From contig WRBB01000009.1 of the NCBI GenBank assembly GCA_009779895.1, positions 20,760-84,759 on the forward strand: a stretch of DNA of 64,000 nucleotides. Reading direction: 5' to 3'. Below are positions 46,860 through 55,512 of this stretch, piece after piece; within the stretch, counting starts at the first letter, position 1, and every line of letters begins with the position of its first letter. The stretch comes from Lachnospiraceae bacterium (GTDB lineage Bacteria; Bacillota; Clostridia; Lachnospirales; Lachnospiraceae). The notes beneath the pieces were generated by a model. It was not told where the DNA came from. It did not search any database and saw nothing but the letters and a program-made list of their open reading frames with translations. Position numbers and translations under genes: made by a program.

Positions 46860-47888
46860 ATGATTTATTTACTTTTGGTATTATGGCTTTTTTTGGCCTT
46901 TTGCATCATTGGTGAAAAACGCAATATTCGAATTGTTATTTATTTATGCGTATTTTCCTTTATTTCATCTATCTCGTTTTTGATTTTAGGCTCCCCCGAC
47001 GCTGCCATGGCAGAAGCTGCCATTGGTACCTTTACAGGGATATTCTTTATTATTTGCTTTGAAAAACACCGGGAGCTCAGATTCAATGAAAAAAATGCCA
47101 GTGTATTTTCCCGTGATGAAGATCCACCGGATATTGATGATGAAAGAGCCGTGCAGGCTCTTCTGAAGCTACGAAAAAAAGCACGAGCGCGAACAAGGGG
47201 CAAGCATAACGCCAAATCCATTTTGCAACGATACCTTGCACCGGGTCTATTTTCCATACTTTTATTTATTTTATTTATTGTCTTTTTACCCGGCGGCGAA
47301 GCAAACCCTTACCTAAGAAATCAGTTTCTCACTCAATTTTCAGAGCATGTAGGGGGAGAAAATGCCGTTACAGCCATCTACTTAGCCTACCGGGTTTATG
47401 ATACCCTATTTGAAGCCTTGGTTCTGGTAATTGCAGTGGTTGCAGTGATTCATATGTCCTATTCCTCAGATATTTTGGTCAAGGGAGGGAAACCAAGCCA
47501 CGTCGGGCAATATGTTGTTGTTGTTTCTGTTTTAAGAGTCATTTGTGCTATCGTTTTATTGTTTGGCTTTTACTTGATTATGAACGGACACATTACGGCC
47601 GGAGGCGGTTTCCAAGGCGGATTATTTATCGCCGCATTCTTCATTTGCCGCTATTTGGTCTATGATATTTATGATTTACCCATTACAAAAGTCATTCGCA
47701 TGGAAGAGCTGGTCTTTTTATCCACCGTAATTTTTGCTGTGCTGATTGTATTTTTAGGCACCATCAATCACCTACCGCCGGTATTTCATATTGTTTATAT
47801 GATTGTGATGAACTTCCTCATTGGTCTTAAAGTTGCCTGTGGTTTTCTGATTCTATTTTACCGCTATATTGCAATAGAAAGGAGGTAG
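46860..47888 (+). CDS. Fusion of the MrpA C-terminal part with MrpB
   Basis: 342 residues. Residues 1-75 form a DUF4040-like membrane domain (LGSPDAAMAEAAIG at 44-57) normally found in the C-terminal third of MrpA; 76-125 is a charged linker; 126-205 resembles the MbhE-like end of MrpA (GGENAVTAIYLAYRVYDTLFEA); 220-342 is MrpB (NGHITAGGGFQGGLFIAAFF). So it joins the MrpA tail to MrpB. The long NuoL-like first part of MrpA is not encoded here. ATG 46860 is one base after the mrpG stop; ATG 46851 is an alternative. It should be an integral membrane subunit of the antiporter. Confidence 0.8.
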   Translation: MIYLLLVLWLFLAFCIIGEKRNIRIVIYLCVFSFISSISFLILGSPDAAMAEAAIGTFTGIFFIICFEKHRELRFNEKNASVFSRDEDPPDIDDERAVQALLKLRKKARARTRGKHNAKSILQRYLAPGLFSILLFILFIVFLPGGEANPYLRNQFLTQFSEHVGGENAVTAIYLAYRVYDTLFEALVLVIAVVAVIHMSYSSDILVKGGKPSHVGQYVVVVSVLRVICAIVLLFGFYLIMNGHITAGGGFQGGLFIAAFFICRYLVYDIYDLPITKVIRMEELVFLSTVIFAVLIVFLGTINHLPPVFHIVYMIVMNFLIGLKVACGFLILFYRYIAIERR

Positions 47889-47892
47889 TGCT

Positions 47893-48264
47893 TTGAATAT
47901 GATCAATATAATCGCTATATTAATGTTTTTTATATCGTTTTTTGGTTTGATTACTAGCCATAGCATGATAAAATCTATTGTCTTTACGGTTTTGATGGAG
48001 TCTGCCGTTATTTTGTTTTTCCTTAGTCTTGGTTTTCAAAGTGGAATTATACCACCCATTGGGGTCAATCTGGAAAATCTGGAGCATGTTGCGGATCCAC
48101 TGCCCCAAGCTTTAATGATTACAGCCATCATCATTGGTGTTGCAGTCACCACCATCAAAATCACTATTTTAATGTCCTTTTTCCGCAAATTTAAAACAAC
48201 GGACTGGGATGAAGCACGTATTTTAAGCCATCATCACGAAGAAGATGAAAACAACAATGATTAG
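47893..48264 (+). CDS. mrpC: Mrp antiporter subunit C (NuoK-like)
   Basis: 123 residues with three membrane segments, related to NuoK of complex I. DPLPQALMITAIIIGVAVT is the family hallmark. The start is TTG at 47893, with GGAGG seven bases upstream; the ATG at 47899 is less well placed. Ends with a charged, His/Glu/Asn-rich tail (HHHEEDENNND). Four bases after the MrpAB fusion gene. Confidence 0.9.
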   Translation: MNMINIIAILMFFISFFGLITSHSMIKSIVFTVLMESAVILFFLSLGFQSGIIPPIGVNLENLEHVADPLPQALMITAIIIGVAVTTIKITILMSFFRKFKTTDWDEARILSHHHEEDENNND

Positions 48265-48273
48265 GAGATGACC

Positions 48274-49959
48274 ATGTTAATCTATCTTGTGATAGCACCC
48301 ATTTTATTTGCAGTTTTGTTATACCTGTTTCCAACTTCAAAAATCAGTAAATCCATCGTAATTGTCGCCCAAGCTTTATTGGTAGCTGCTGCCTTTGTAT
48401 TGTTTTACCAAAGCCGAACCAACGAAATCAGCCTAAATATCGGGGATTATGGTGGTTTTCTTGGCATTACCTTAGCGGTGGATCAACTATCTGCCATTTT
48501 TTTGATACTCACCGTCGTGATTTTCTTTGCCCTAACCATTTATAATATTGGTGAAAACAACAGTAAATTTTTCTGGTTTTTATTATTCCTATTAGAGGGT
48601 ACTTTGATTGGTCTTTTTCTAACCAGAGATATTTTTAATATCTTTGTGCTCGCCGAAGTAACCACGGTTCTGGGTGCGATTTTTCTCATGTATCACCGTA
48701 TCCGCCGCTCCATGTATGATGGTCTTGTTTATTTAATGGTCAATGTCATTGTCATGCAGTTTTATCTTTTTGGCATCGGTTTTCTTTATATGCTCACAGG
48801 TGTTTTGGACATGGATCAGAGTGCTTTGGTTATCGCTACCACGTTAGACAACAGTCAACTGACCTTGCCTTTTGCCTTAATCAAAACAGCCATTGCAGCC
48901 AAATGCTCCTTATTGCCCCTTATGACCTTTTTACCAAAGGTGCATAGCATTCCGGATGCACCCTCTTCCGTAGGAACGATTTTATCCTGTTTGCAAGTAA
49001 AAGCGGGGATATATCTCTTTTTACGTTTTCGTCATATCTTCCAAGGTATTGACGCAAGTAGCTTTTTCCTGATACTCGGTATCATCACAGCTGTATTTGG
49101 TATTATCTTAGCTCTGGGCCAAACAAATATCAAAAGTATTTTGGCATATAGTACCATTGCCCAAGTTGGTTTGATTGTCATTGGTTTATCCTTGGAGGGT
49201 ACCTATTCCTACATCGGTAGTCTTTACCATGTATTTAGCCATGCAATTGCGAAAGCCACACTATTCCTTTCCGCAGGGATTATCATGCGTGTCTATGACA
49301 CCTTGGAAATGTCTAAAATAAAAGGGGTGCTAAAAGAAATACCCGTGGTTGGTTTTGTCACCATATTGGCTATTTTATCCATGACCGGGGCACCACTATT
49401 TAGTGGCAATATTTCCAAATACTTTATGATGTCAGAGGCCAACTTTATCATCTATCCCATTATCATTTTGATTAATTTAGGAACCATAACGGTTTTTATA
49501 AAATATGCTACCATTTTATTTGGCAAAATGCCTGCTGTAACAGAGGAAGAAATCGATGAGGCAAAAGCCACAGGTGTATTACAAGAAGATAGGGATAATA
49601 TCGAAAGGACAGGGTTTTTTGCCAAAGCAGAAGCCATTATTCTACGAATTGATATTTTCAAGGAAATCGCTGTGGTTCTCTTAGCTATTCTGTGTCTGCT
49701 TGGTGGAATATTTGGCACGGAACTCATTGGTTTATTATTTCATTATGATGTGGTCATCCGCTTTGCCGATATTGCAGAAAAAGCCATTATTTTTGTATGC
49801 AGTTGGGGTGCCGGGTATTTTATTTATCGCTTTGCAGTCAAAAAAAATGCCTCTTTAAAATTCATCGGACATTTGGATTTGAACTTCCGTACGATATGTG
49901 TATCCATTGGAGGATTCTTTGCCTTGACCTTACTTGTGGTAGGTGTGGTACTATCCTAA
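48274..49959 (+). CDS. mrpD: Mrp antiporter subunit D (ion-translocating, NuoN/L-like)
   Basis: 561 residues and about fourteen membrane segments, a proton-translocating subunit related to NuoL/M/N. The key Glu is in FVLAEVTTVLG and Lys residues lie in IKTAIAAKCSLLP; VHSIPDAPSSVGT and SHAIAKATLFLSAG are conserved. It is longer than a usual MrpD (about 490-500), with an extra soluble loop near 425-460 and extra membrane segments at the end. It is the only large antiporter-type subunit in this operon. ATG 48274 follows AGGAG by six bases. It may be a full replacement for both MrpA and MrpD; this is inference. Confidence 0.88.
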   Translation: MLIYLVIAPILFAVLLYLFPTSKISKSIVIVAQALLVAAAFVLFYQSRTNEISLNIGDYGGFLGITLAVDQLSAIFLILTVVIFFALTIYNIGENNSKFFWFLLFLLEGTLIGLFLTRDIFNIFVLAEVTTVLGAIFLMYHRIRRSMYDGLVYLMVNVIVMQFYLFGIGFLYMLTGVLDMDQSALVIATTLDNSQLTLPFALIKTAIAAKCSLLPLMTFLPKVHSIPDAPSSVGTILSCLQVKAGIYLFLRFRHIFQGIDASSFFLILGIITAVFGIILALGQTNIKSILAYSTIAQVGLIVIGLSLEGTYSYIGSLYHVFSHAIAKATLFLSAGIIMRVYDTLEMSKIKGVLKEIPVVGFVTILAILSMTGAPLFSGNISKYFMMSEANFIIYPIIILINLGTITVFIKYATILFGKMPAVTEEEIDEAKATGVLQEDRDNIERTGFFAKAEAIILRIDIFKEIAVVLLAILCLLGGIFGTELIGLLFHYDVVIRFADIAEKAIIFVCSWGAGYFIYRFAVKKNASLKFIGHLDLNFRTICVSIGGFFALTLLVVGVVLS

Positions 49960-49976
49960 AAAGTTTTAAATCATAT

Positions 49977-50005
49977 TTGTATTTTCCTTTGCACTTTAGT
50001 ATAAT
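49977..50005 (+). promoter_or_regulatory. Promoter of plsC
   Basis: TTGTAT, 17-base spacer, perfect TATAAT, about 40 bases before the plsC start. Confidence 0.6.
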
Positions 50006-50043
50006 TGTAACTACAAAAGAAGAAGAAAAAGAGGGGTGTTTTC

Positions 50044-50781
50044 ATGTTAAGATTTATTGCCAGTGCTATCTTTTTGGTAACTTTTTTAATTATAGCCATT
50101 CCACTACTTTTGGTTGAGTGGATCATCGGGCTTTTTAGCAAAAATGTCAAAGCCTACAGTTCTTTACGGATTGTCCAATGGGCTTTCAAAGTTTTAATCA
50201 AGATTTGCGGTATCCAGGTGACTATCATAGGGGAAGAACATATTCCCGATGAAGCAGTACTTTTTGTGGGCAATCACCGCAGTATTTTTGATACGGTTTT
50301 GACTTATTCCCGTGTCAAACGCCTAACCGGTTATGTGGCCAAAGACTCCATGGAAAAAACACCTTTGTTTTCCGCTTGGATGCGCAATCTAAATTGCCTA
50401 TTTCTCAATCGGGACAATCCAAAAGAGGGCTTAAAAACTATTTTACAAGCGATTGAATACATCAAAGCGGGGATTTCTATTTGTATTTTCCCGGAGGGCG
50501 GACGCAATAAAGGAGAAGAACTGACTATGCTTCCTTTTAAAGCCGGTGCCTTTAAAGTTTCTACCAAAACCAACTGTGCCATTATTCCCATGAGCATTAA
50601 CAATGCCATTGGTATTTTTGAACAGCAATTTCCCCGTGTCAAAAAAACCCATGTTGTGATTGAATATGGCAAGCCGATTTATCCAAATGATTTAGAACCC
50701 GAAAACAAAAAACAAATCGGAGCTTATGTACAAAACATCATTCAAGAAACCATTCAAAAAAACAGTGCGCTCATTGAATAA
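50044..50781 (+). CDS. plsC: 1-acyl-sn-glycerol-3-phosphate acyltransferase
   Basis: Membrane-associated enzyme that adds the second acyl chain to make phosphatidic acid. 245 residues; an N-terminal hydrophobic segment (LVTFLIIAIPLLLVEWIIGLF), then the catalytic HxxxxD motif NHRSIFD and the substrate motif FPEGGRN; IIPMSINNA is also typical. The ATG has GAGGGG upstream. It stands alone, ending in a strong terminator that overlaps its 3' end. Specificity for chain length is unknown. Confidence 0.92.
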   Translation: MLRFIASAIFLVTFLIIAIPLLLVEWIIGLFSKNVKAYSSLRIVQWAFKVLIKICGIQVTIIGEEHIPDEAVLFVGNHRSIFDTVLTYSRVKRLTGYVAKDSMEKTPLFSAWMRNLNCLFLNRDNPKEGLKTILQAIEYIKAGISICIFPEGGRNKGEELTMLPFKAGAFKVSTKTNCAIIPMSINNAIGIFEQQFPRVKKTHVVIEYGKPIYPNDLEPENKKQIGAYVQNIIQETIQKNSALIE

Positions 50782-50800
50782 CGAGCGCACTGTTTTGCTT
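50759..50800. terminator. Bidirectional terminator between plsC and the epimerase-like gene
   Basis: AACAGTGCGCTC and GAGCGCACTGTT form a perfect 12-pair stem with a 10-base loop; A and T runs on each side suit both converging genes. The 5' arm lies inside the last plsC codons. Confidence 0.9.
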
Positions 50801-51666
50801 TATTTCATAAATCGCATTTGATACTGTGCCTCAAATTTACCACCCACTTCTAACATCTGAATGCCCTTTTTGTCTTGTATATCCCCCGGCTCCTCTACGG
50901 TATCCGCCATACCAAACCAAGGTTCCACACATACAAATGGTGCGATTTCTCCCGTTTCATTGATGGGTGACCAAATACCCACATAAGGAAAACCATCAAA
51001 TGTTATCTCTACTTTTCGATTATGAGAATGAGAAACCAGTTGCATACCCTTTTCCCCCTCTAAAATCAATGTAGGATATTTGATAAATAATTCTTTGCAC
51101 AAAGATATCGTTTTTGTATGTTCAAATATTGTCCTTTTTTCATCTCGAATCAAACCATCCGCACCCAAAAGATATGTTTCAATGTCATTGCTTTCTTTTA
51201 CTTTCAAATCATAATCCAACAACTCAGGACCCGCCATAAATGCAGGATGCGCACCAATGGAAAAGGGCATGGTACCCCCACTCTTATTTTCCACTTCCCA
51301 TTTTACCGTAACACAATTGTTCTCCAACACATATCCGATCCGCAATTTAAAATCAAAGGGATATTTCATACGTGTTTCTTCATTGCTCACAGTTTCAAAA
51401 TAAAGTTCCCTTTCCCTTTGATCTACACAAATAAAATCCATATCACGGGCAAAACCATGCTGCCCCATTTCAAAGGCTTGCCCTTGATAAAAGTATCTCC
51501 CTTGGGCCAAAGAACCTACAATGGGAAACAGCACCGGTGACGTGCGCTCCCAAAAGGTAGCATCCCCATTCCACAAATAGTCTATCTCACCTTGTAATAC
51601 ACGCACAAGCTCCGCACCGCACGGATTTATTGTAAGTTCCAACTGATTGTTTTTTAATGTAAACAT
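50800..51666 (-). CDS. Aldose 1-epimerase-like protein
   Basis: 288 residues of the galactose mutarotase superfamily, of the subgroup sometimes called LacX/YphB-like. Landmarks: LTINPCGAELVRV, YLWNGDATFWERTSPVLFPIVG, GQHGFARDMDF, IGAHPAF and CVEPWFGMAD. These proteins interconvert alpha and beta forms of sugars or sugar phosphates; the substrate is not known. ATG 51666 chosen because the longer frame overlaps the ABC gene and has no ribosome site. It follows the ABC exporter genes with about 30 bases spacing. Confidence 0.88.
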   Translation of the reverse strand: MFTLKNNQLELTINPCGAELVRVLQGEIDYLWNGDATFWERTSPVLFPIVGSLAQGRYFYQGQAFEMGQHGFARDMDFICVDQRERELYFETVSNEETRMKYPFDFKLRIGYVLENNCVTVKWEVENKSGGTMPFSIGAHPAFMAGPELLDYDLKVKESNDIETYLLGADGLIRDEKRTIFEHTKTISLCKELFIKYPTLILEGEKGMQLVSHSHNRKVEITFDGFPYVGIWSPINETGEIAPFVCVEPWFGMADTVEEPGDIQDKKGIQMLEVGGKFEAQYQMRFMK

Positions 51667-51695
51667 AGATGTTTCCCGCCTTTCCTTTTCTAATC

Positions 51696-53528
51696 TCAAG
51701 AAGCAAATTGGGAACGATAAATCTCATAATACATCCCATTTTTTGCCAACAGTTCTTTGTGGCTACCCATCTCTACAATATCACCTTGATTCATCACTAA
51801 AATTGTATCAGCATTTTTAATTGTAGACAAGCGGTGGGCAATAATAAAGCTGGTTCTGCCTTTCATCAAAGTATCCATCGCTTTTTGAATATGCACCTCC
51901 GTTCTGGTATCCACACTGGATGTGGCCTCATCCAAAAGCAACATAGGCGGATTGGCTAAAATTGCTCTGGCAATACAAACCAACTGCTTTTCCCCTTGTG
52001 ACAAAGAAGCATTTTCATCATTCATCACGGTTGAATAACCTTTTGGCAACGTCCGAATAAAATAATCAGCCCTTGCAATCCTAGCCGCTTCTACAATCTC
52101 AGCATCAGAAGCCTGATGGCATCCATAGGCAATATTTTCTGCAATTGTGCCCTCAAACAACCAAGCATCCTGCAAAACCATGCCAAACAAAGAACGCAGA
52201 TATTCCCGCTCAAATCGGGTAATATCAATGCCGTCTATTTTGATACGCCCACCATTTAATTCATAAAAACGCATCAACAAATTGACCAATGTGGTTTTAC
52301 CGGCTCCGGTTGGACCAACAATGGCAATCTTCTGTCCTGCTTTCGCTTGAAAGGATACGTCATGCATGAGCAATTCCGCTCCATATCCAAATTGAACATG
52401 CTCAAAACAAATGTCTCCTTTGGGATTAGAAATTTTCTGCGCATCTTCCACATCCTGTATATCCTCCGCTTCATCCATCACTTCAAAAACCCGTTCCACC
52501 GATGCCAAGGCTGACTGCAAGGAGTTTATCACATAAGAAGCCTCCGTCAATGGTTCTTGGGACATTTGAATGTATTGGAAAAAAGCCATAATCTGCCCAA
52601 TCGAAATCCGTCCGTTTATCACAAAAGACGCACCAAGACCTGCGATTGCAACATAACCGATTTGATTAAACAAACGAATAATCGGCATAATCGCAAACAT
52701 GATAAACTGCGCCTTCTTATCATCACGATACAACTGCTCTGCCGCCGCATTCGTTTCTTCTTTCGCTCGTTTTTCTAAGGTAAATGTTTTGATTTCAACT
52801 TGCCCTGAAAAATTCTCTTCTATTTTCGTATTAAAAATACCCAATGATTTTTGTCGATTGGCAAAATACCCGGCACTTTTCATACCAACCAAAGCCGTTA
52901 TAATCAAACCAACCAATATAGTACCTATGGAAATCAATGTCAATATCCAATGAATCCGAAACATTAAAATCAAGGCACCTATGATGGTTACAAATGAGGT
53001 AAATATCCGCATAATTGCGCCGTTCATCACTTCATTGACTCGTTCCAAATCATTGGTCACCCGACTCAAAATCTCACCTTTTTTATGATTGTCATAATAC
53101 CGAAGCGGAACTCTCGCCAGTTTCTCGCCAACATTTTCCCTTAACACCAACACCAACTTTTGAGAAACCGATGCCATAATAAACTCTTGAAAATAAGTAA
53201 TCACAGCGGACAAAATATAAATCCCTATTAAAATAGCGGCCAAAGTACCCAATTGTACAAAGTCTATATGAACAGGCCCTATTCCCATCATCGCCGGCAT
53301 AATACCTATAAAAATTTCATTGATGGCATCCGCAAATAACAAAGGTGCTCTTAAATTAAGCAATACTCCACCCACTGCAAAAACAAACGCAATCATCATT
53401 TGCCACCTCTGGGGTTTCAAGGCAGTGAGCAAGCGCCGCAACGTCCTTTTACTATCTTTGGCCTTTTCTGTGGACATACCATCCCCACTCATATCCAAAA
53501 CATCATAATTATCACCTTGATCACTCAT
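51696..53528 (-). CDS. ABC exporter half-transporter, catalytic-site partner
   Basis: 610 residues: six membrane segments (MSD, about 40-330) followed by an ATPase domain. Walker A is GPTGAGKTTLVNLL, Walker B with Glu is LLLDEATSSVD, H-loop IIAHRLS; the signature is SLSQGEKQLVC, a departure from LSGGQ. A Ser/Asp-rich cytoplasmic head of about 30 residues precedes the first helix. With the neighbouring half at 53552-55279 it should form a heterodimeric multidrug or lipid-type exporter of the LmrCD/TM287-288 kind. The genes are 23 bases apart. Substrate unknown. Confidence 0.92.
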   Translation of the reverse strand: MSDQGDNYDVLDMSGDGMSTEKAKDSKRTLRRLLTALKPQRWQMMIAFVFAVGGVLLNLRAPLLFADAINEIFIGIMPAMMGIGPVHIDFVQLGTLAAILIGIYILSAVITYFQEFIMASVSQKLVLVLRENVGEKLARVPLRYYDNHKKGEILSRVTNDLERVNEVMNGAIMRIFTSFVTIIGALILMFRIHWILTLISIGTILVGLIITALVGMKSAGYFANRQKSLGIFNTKIEENFSGQVEIKTFTLEKRAKEETNAAAEQLYRDDKKAQFIMFAIMPIIRLFNQIGYVAIAGLGASFVINGRISIGQIMAFFQYIQMSQEPLTEASYVINSLQSALASVERVFEVMDEAEDIQDVEDAQKISNPKGDICFEHVQFGYGAELLMHDVSFQAKAGQKIAIVGPTGAGKTTLVNLLMRFYELNGGRIKIDGIDITRFEREYLRSLFGMVLQDAWLFEGTIAENIAYGCHQASDAEIVEAARIARADYFIRTLPKGYSTVMNDENASLSQGEKQLVCIARAILANPPMLLLDEATSSVDTRTEVHIQKAMDTLMKGRTSFIIAHRLSTIKNADTILVMNQGDIVEMGSHKELLAKNGMYYEIYRSQFAS

Positions 53529-53551
53529 GTATTATTTCCTTTCTCATCCGT

Positions 53552-55279
53552 CTATGCATCCAATTCTTCTTCACTGAATTGAGAACCGGCAATTTCTTGA
53601 TATACCCGAGAACTCTTTAACAATTCCGTATGTGTTCCCTTGCCAACAATCCTACCCTCATCCAACACAATAATCTGATCCGCATCTTGTATGGTGCTTA
53701 TCCTTTGGGCAATATTAATCACGATCGCATTTTGCGTTTCCTTTTTTAAAGCCTTTCGAAGCAATGCATCCGTCTTAAAATCTAAGGCCGAAAAACTATC
53801 ATCAAACACGTAAATTGCAGGCTTTTTCAGCAACATCCTAGCTACCGCCAATCGCTGTCGCTGACCGCCTGACAAATTTTTTCCGGCTTGTGAAACCACA
53901 GAGTCATACCCCTCTTCCATGGCAACGATAAAATCAGCCGCTTGGGCAATGCTTGCTGCTTGTTTTACTTCTTCTATATGGGCTCCGGCTTTTCCGTGCT
54001 GAATATTATCCGCCACCGTACCACCAAACAAAAATGCTTTTTGCGGAACAAAACCGATTTCTTTTCGCAATGACTCCTGAGACAAATCCTTAATATCTAC
54101 CCCATTCATTATAATGCTGCCGCTTGTTGCATCTAGCAAACGGGAAATCAACCGTGCAACGGTGCTTTTGCCCGACCCGGTACCACCAATAAAAGCCGTG
54201 GTTGTACCCTGCTTACAAACAAAGTTTAAATTGTGCAACACCGGATTTTCTGCGTCTGCATAAGAAAAACTAACATCACGAAATTCTAAACATACATCAT
54301 CTGTTTGCAATACACGATTTGGCCCGTCTTTCATCTCCGGCTTGTATCTTAACACATCCAAAACCCTTTCTGCACATACCTTTGCACGGGGTATGAAAAT
54401 CAAAGCAAACACCGCCATAATCAAATACATCAAAATATTCATGGAATACTCAATGATGGCGGTAATGTCACCAATTTGCATTTCACCGGCACTGATTCGA
54501 TGGCCACCAAACCAAATAATCGCTACGATTGCCAAATTCATACCCAACATGATAATGGGCATCACAGAGGCAAACATTCGATTGATCCTAATATTGATTT
54601 TTGCAAAGCGCAAAAAGGTGTCGTCAATTCTTTCTTTTTCTAATTTTGCCCGATTATAGGCTCGAATCACTCTAATACCACTGATGTATTGCCCCACTAC
54701 GCTATTGATTTTATCCAATCCTTTTTGCACTTCCGCGAACAAAGGAAATACCTTTTTCACCATAATGCCAAGGACAAGCAAAAAAATAATGGCACTGACC
54801 ATAATAATAAATGCCATGGTCGCATCCCGTGTAAAAGCCAAAACAAGACCAATGACAACTACAAAAGGAGCCGGTAACATCATGTCAAAAAACATACCCA
54901 AAGTAGATTGAAGCTGTTCTACGTCATTGGTTGCTCTTGTAATCAGGGATGAGGCATTAAAATGCCTAAAATCTTGGTAAGATAAGGCTTGGGTATGGGC
55001 AAATAATCTTTTCCTTGTGTGCAGCGCAAATCTCGTGGATACCTCCGCTGATAAGTAAGTACTCAAAATCGAAAAGATACCGGTTATCACCGCCACAACC
55101 AACATCAAAAGTCCGGTGTTTTTCACATAATCAAGGTCACCCGCCACAACCCCATTGTTGATAATATTTGCCGTCAAGGTCGGTAAATACAGCGTTCCCA
55201 ATATTTGAATTGTAACAAAAACAATTAAGAAAAAAAGCTTCACTTTGCTTAGTTTTGCTTGCCGAAATAATTGAATCAT
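53552..55279 (-). CDS. ABC exporter half-transporter, degenerate-site partner
   Basis: 575 residues: six membrane segments and an ATPase domain. Walker A GGTGSGKSTVARLI and a good signature LSGGQRQRLA, but the residue after Walker B is Asp, not Glu (VFDDSFSALD), which in this family marks the non-hydrolysing site; the H-loop is replaced too (NIAQRIS in place of IAHR). Paired with the partner half it gives one working and one degenerate ATP site, as in known heterodimers. It leads the exporter operon and is preceded by a promoter and a terminator-bearing leader. AAGGAG lies before the ATG. Confidence 0.92.
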   Translation of the reverse strand: MIQLFRQAKLSKVKLFFLIVFVTIQILGTLYLPTLTANIINNGVVAGDLDYVKNTGLLMLVVAVITGIFSILSTYLSAEVSTRFALHTRKRLFAHTQALSYQDFRHFNASSLITRATNDVEQLQSTLGMFFDMMLPAPFVVVIGLVLAFTRDATMAFIIMVSAIIFLLVLGIMVKKVFPLFAEVQKGLDKINSVVGQYISGIRVIRAYNRAKLEKERIDDTFLRFAKINIRINRMFASVMPIIMLGMNLAIVAIIWFGGHRISAGEMQIGDITAIIEYSMNILMYLIMAVFALIFIPRAKVCAERVLDVLRYKPEMKDGPNRVLQTDDVCLEFRDVSFSYADAENPVLHNLNFVCKQGTTTAFIGGTGSGKSTVARLISRLLDATSGSIIMNGVDIKDLSQESLRKEIGFVPQKAFLFGGTVADNIQHGKAGAHIEEVKQAASIAQAADFIVAMEEGYDSVVSQAGKNLSGGQRQRLAVARMLLKKPAIYVFDDSFSALDFKTDALLRKALKKETQNAIVINIAQRISTIQDADQIIVLDEGRIVGKGTHTELLKSSRVYQEIAGSQFSEEELDA

Positions 55280-55341
55280 CTATGTATAACTCCTTTAATC
55301 TATCCGCAGACCTAACAATTTTTATCTCTATATAAGGAAAT

Positions 55342-55434
55342 CGAAGCAATCCCCTATAGCAATAAAAACGGCGAGGTAGCTCCTCGCCGTGGTAGGACTT
55401 CATTTTATTTGTAGTTCAACAATAACTTGCTTCG
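55342..55434 (-). promoter_or_regulatory. Structured leader of the ABC exporter operon
   Basis: CGAAGCAA (minus strand, from 55434) and TTGCTTCG (to 55342) are perfect complements that enclose the terminator hairpin. A minus-strand frame from ATG 55403 (MKSYHGEELPRRFYCYRG) runs through the terminator stem but has no ribosome site. The arrangement suggests conditional readthrough into the exporter genes. Confidence 0.5.
55361..55390 (-). terminator. Intrinsic terminator between the exporter promoter and its first gene
   Basis: Minus strand ACGGCGAGG, loop AGCTA, CCTCGCCGT, then TTTTATT: a nine-pair GC-rich stem with U tract. It can also end transcripts of the WxL genes upstream. Confidence 0.85.
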
Positions 55435-55450
55435 TTTTCTACTAAAATAA

Positions 55451-55479
55451 ATTATATGGTTTCCCAACAGATTTGTCAA
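55451..55479 (-). promoter_or_regulatory. Consensus promoter ahead of the ABC exporter leader
   Basis: Minus strand TTGACA, 17-base spacer, TATAAT, a perfect match to the sigma-A consensus. It lies downstream of the WxL gene stop and upstream of the terminator at 55361-55390. Confidence 0.85.
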
Positions 55480-55512
55480 TAAAAACATACGCAGTAAATA
55501 CTACGGATTCCA

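Noticed and set aside
55137..55403. An 88-codon gene overlapping the exporter leader and start
   Set aside because: No ribosome site, and it runs out of frame into the ABC gene. It is kept only as a possible leader peptide.
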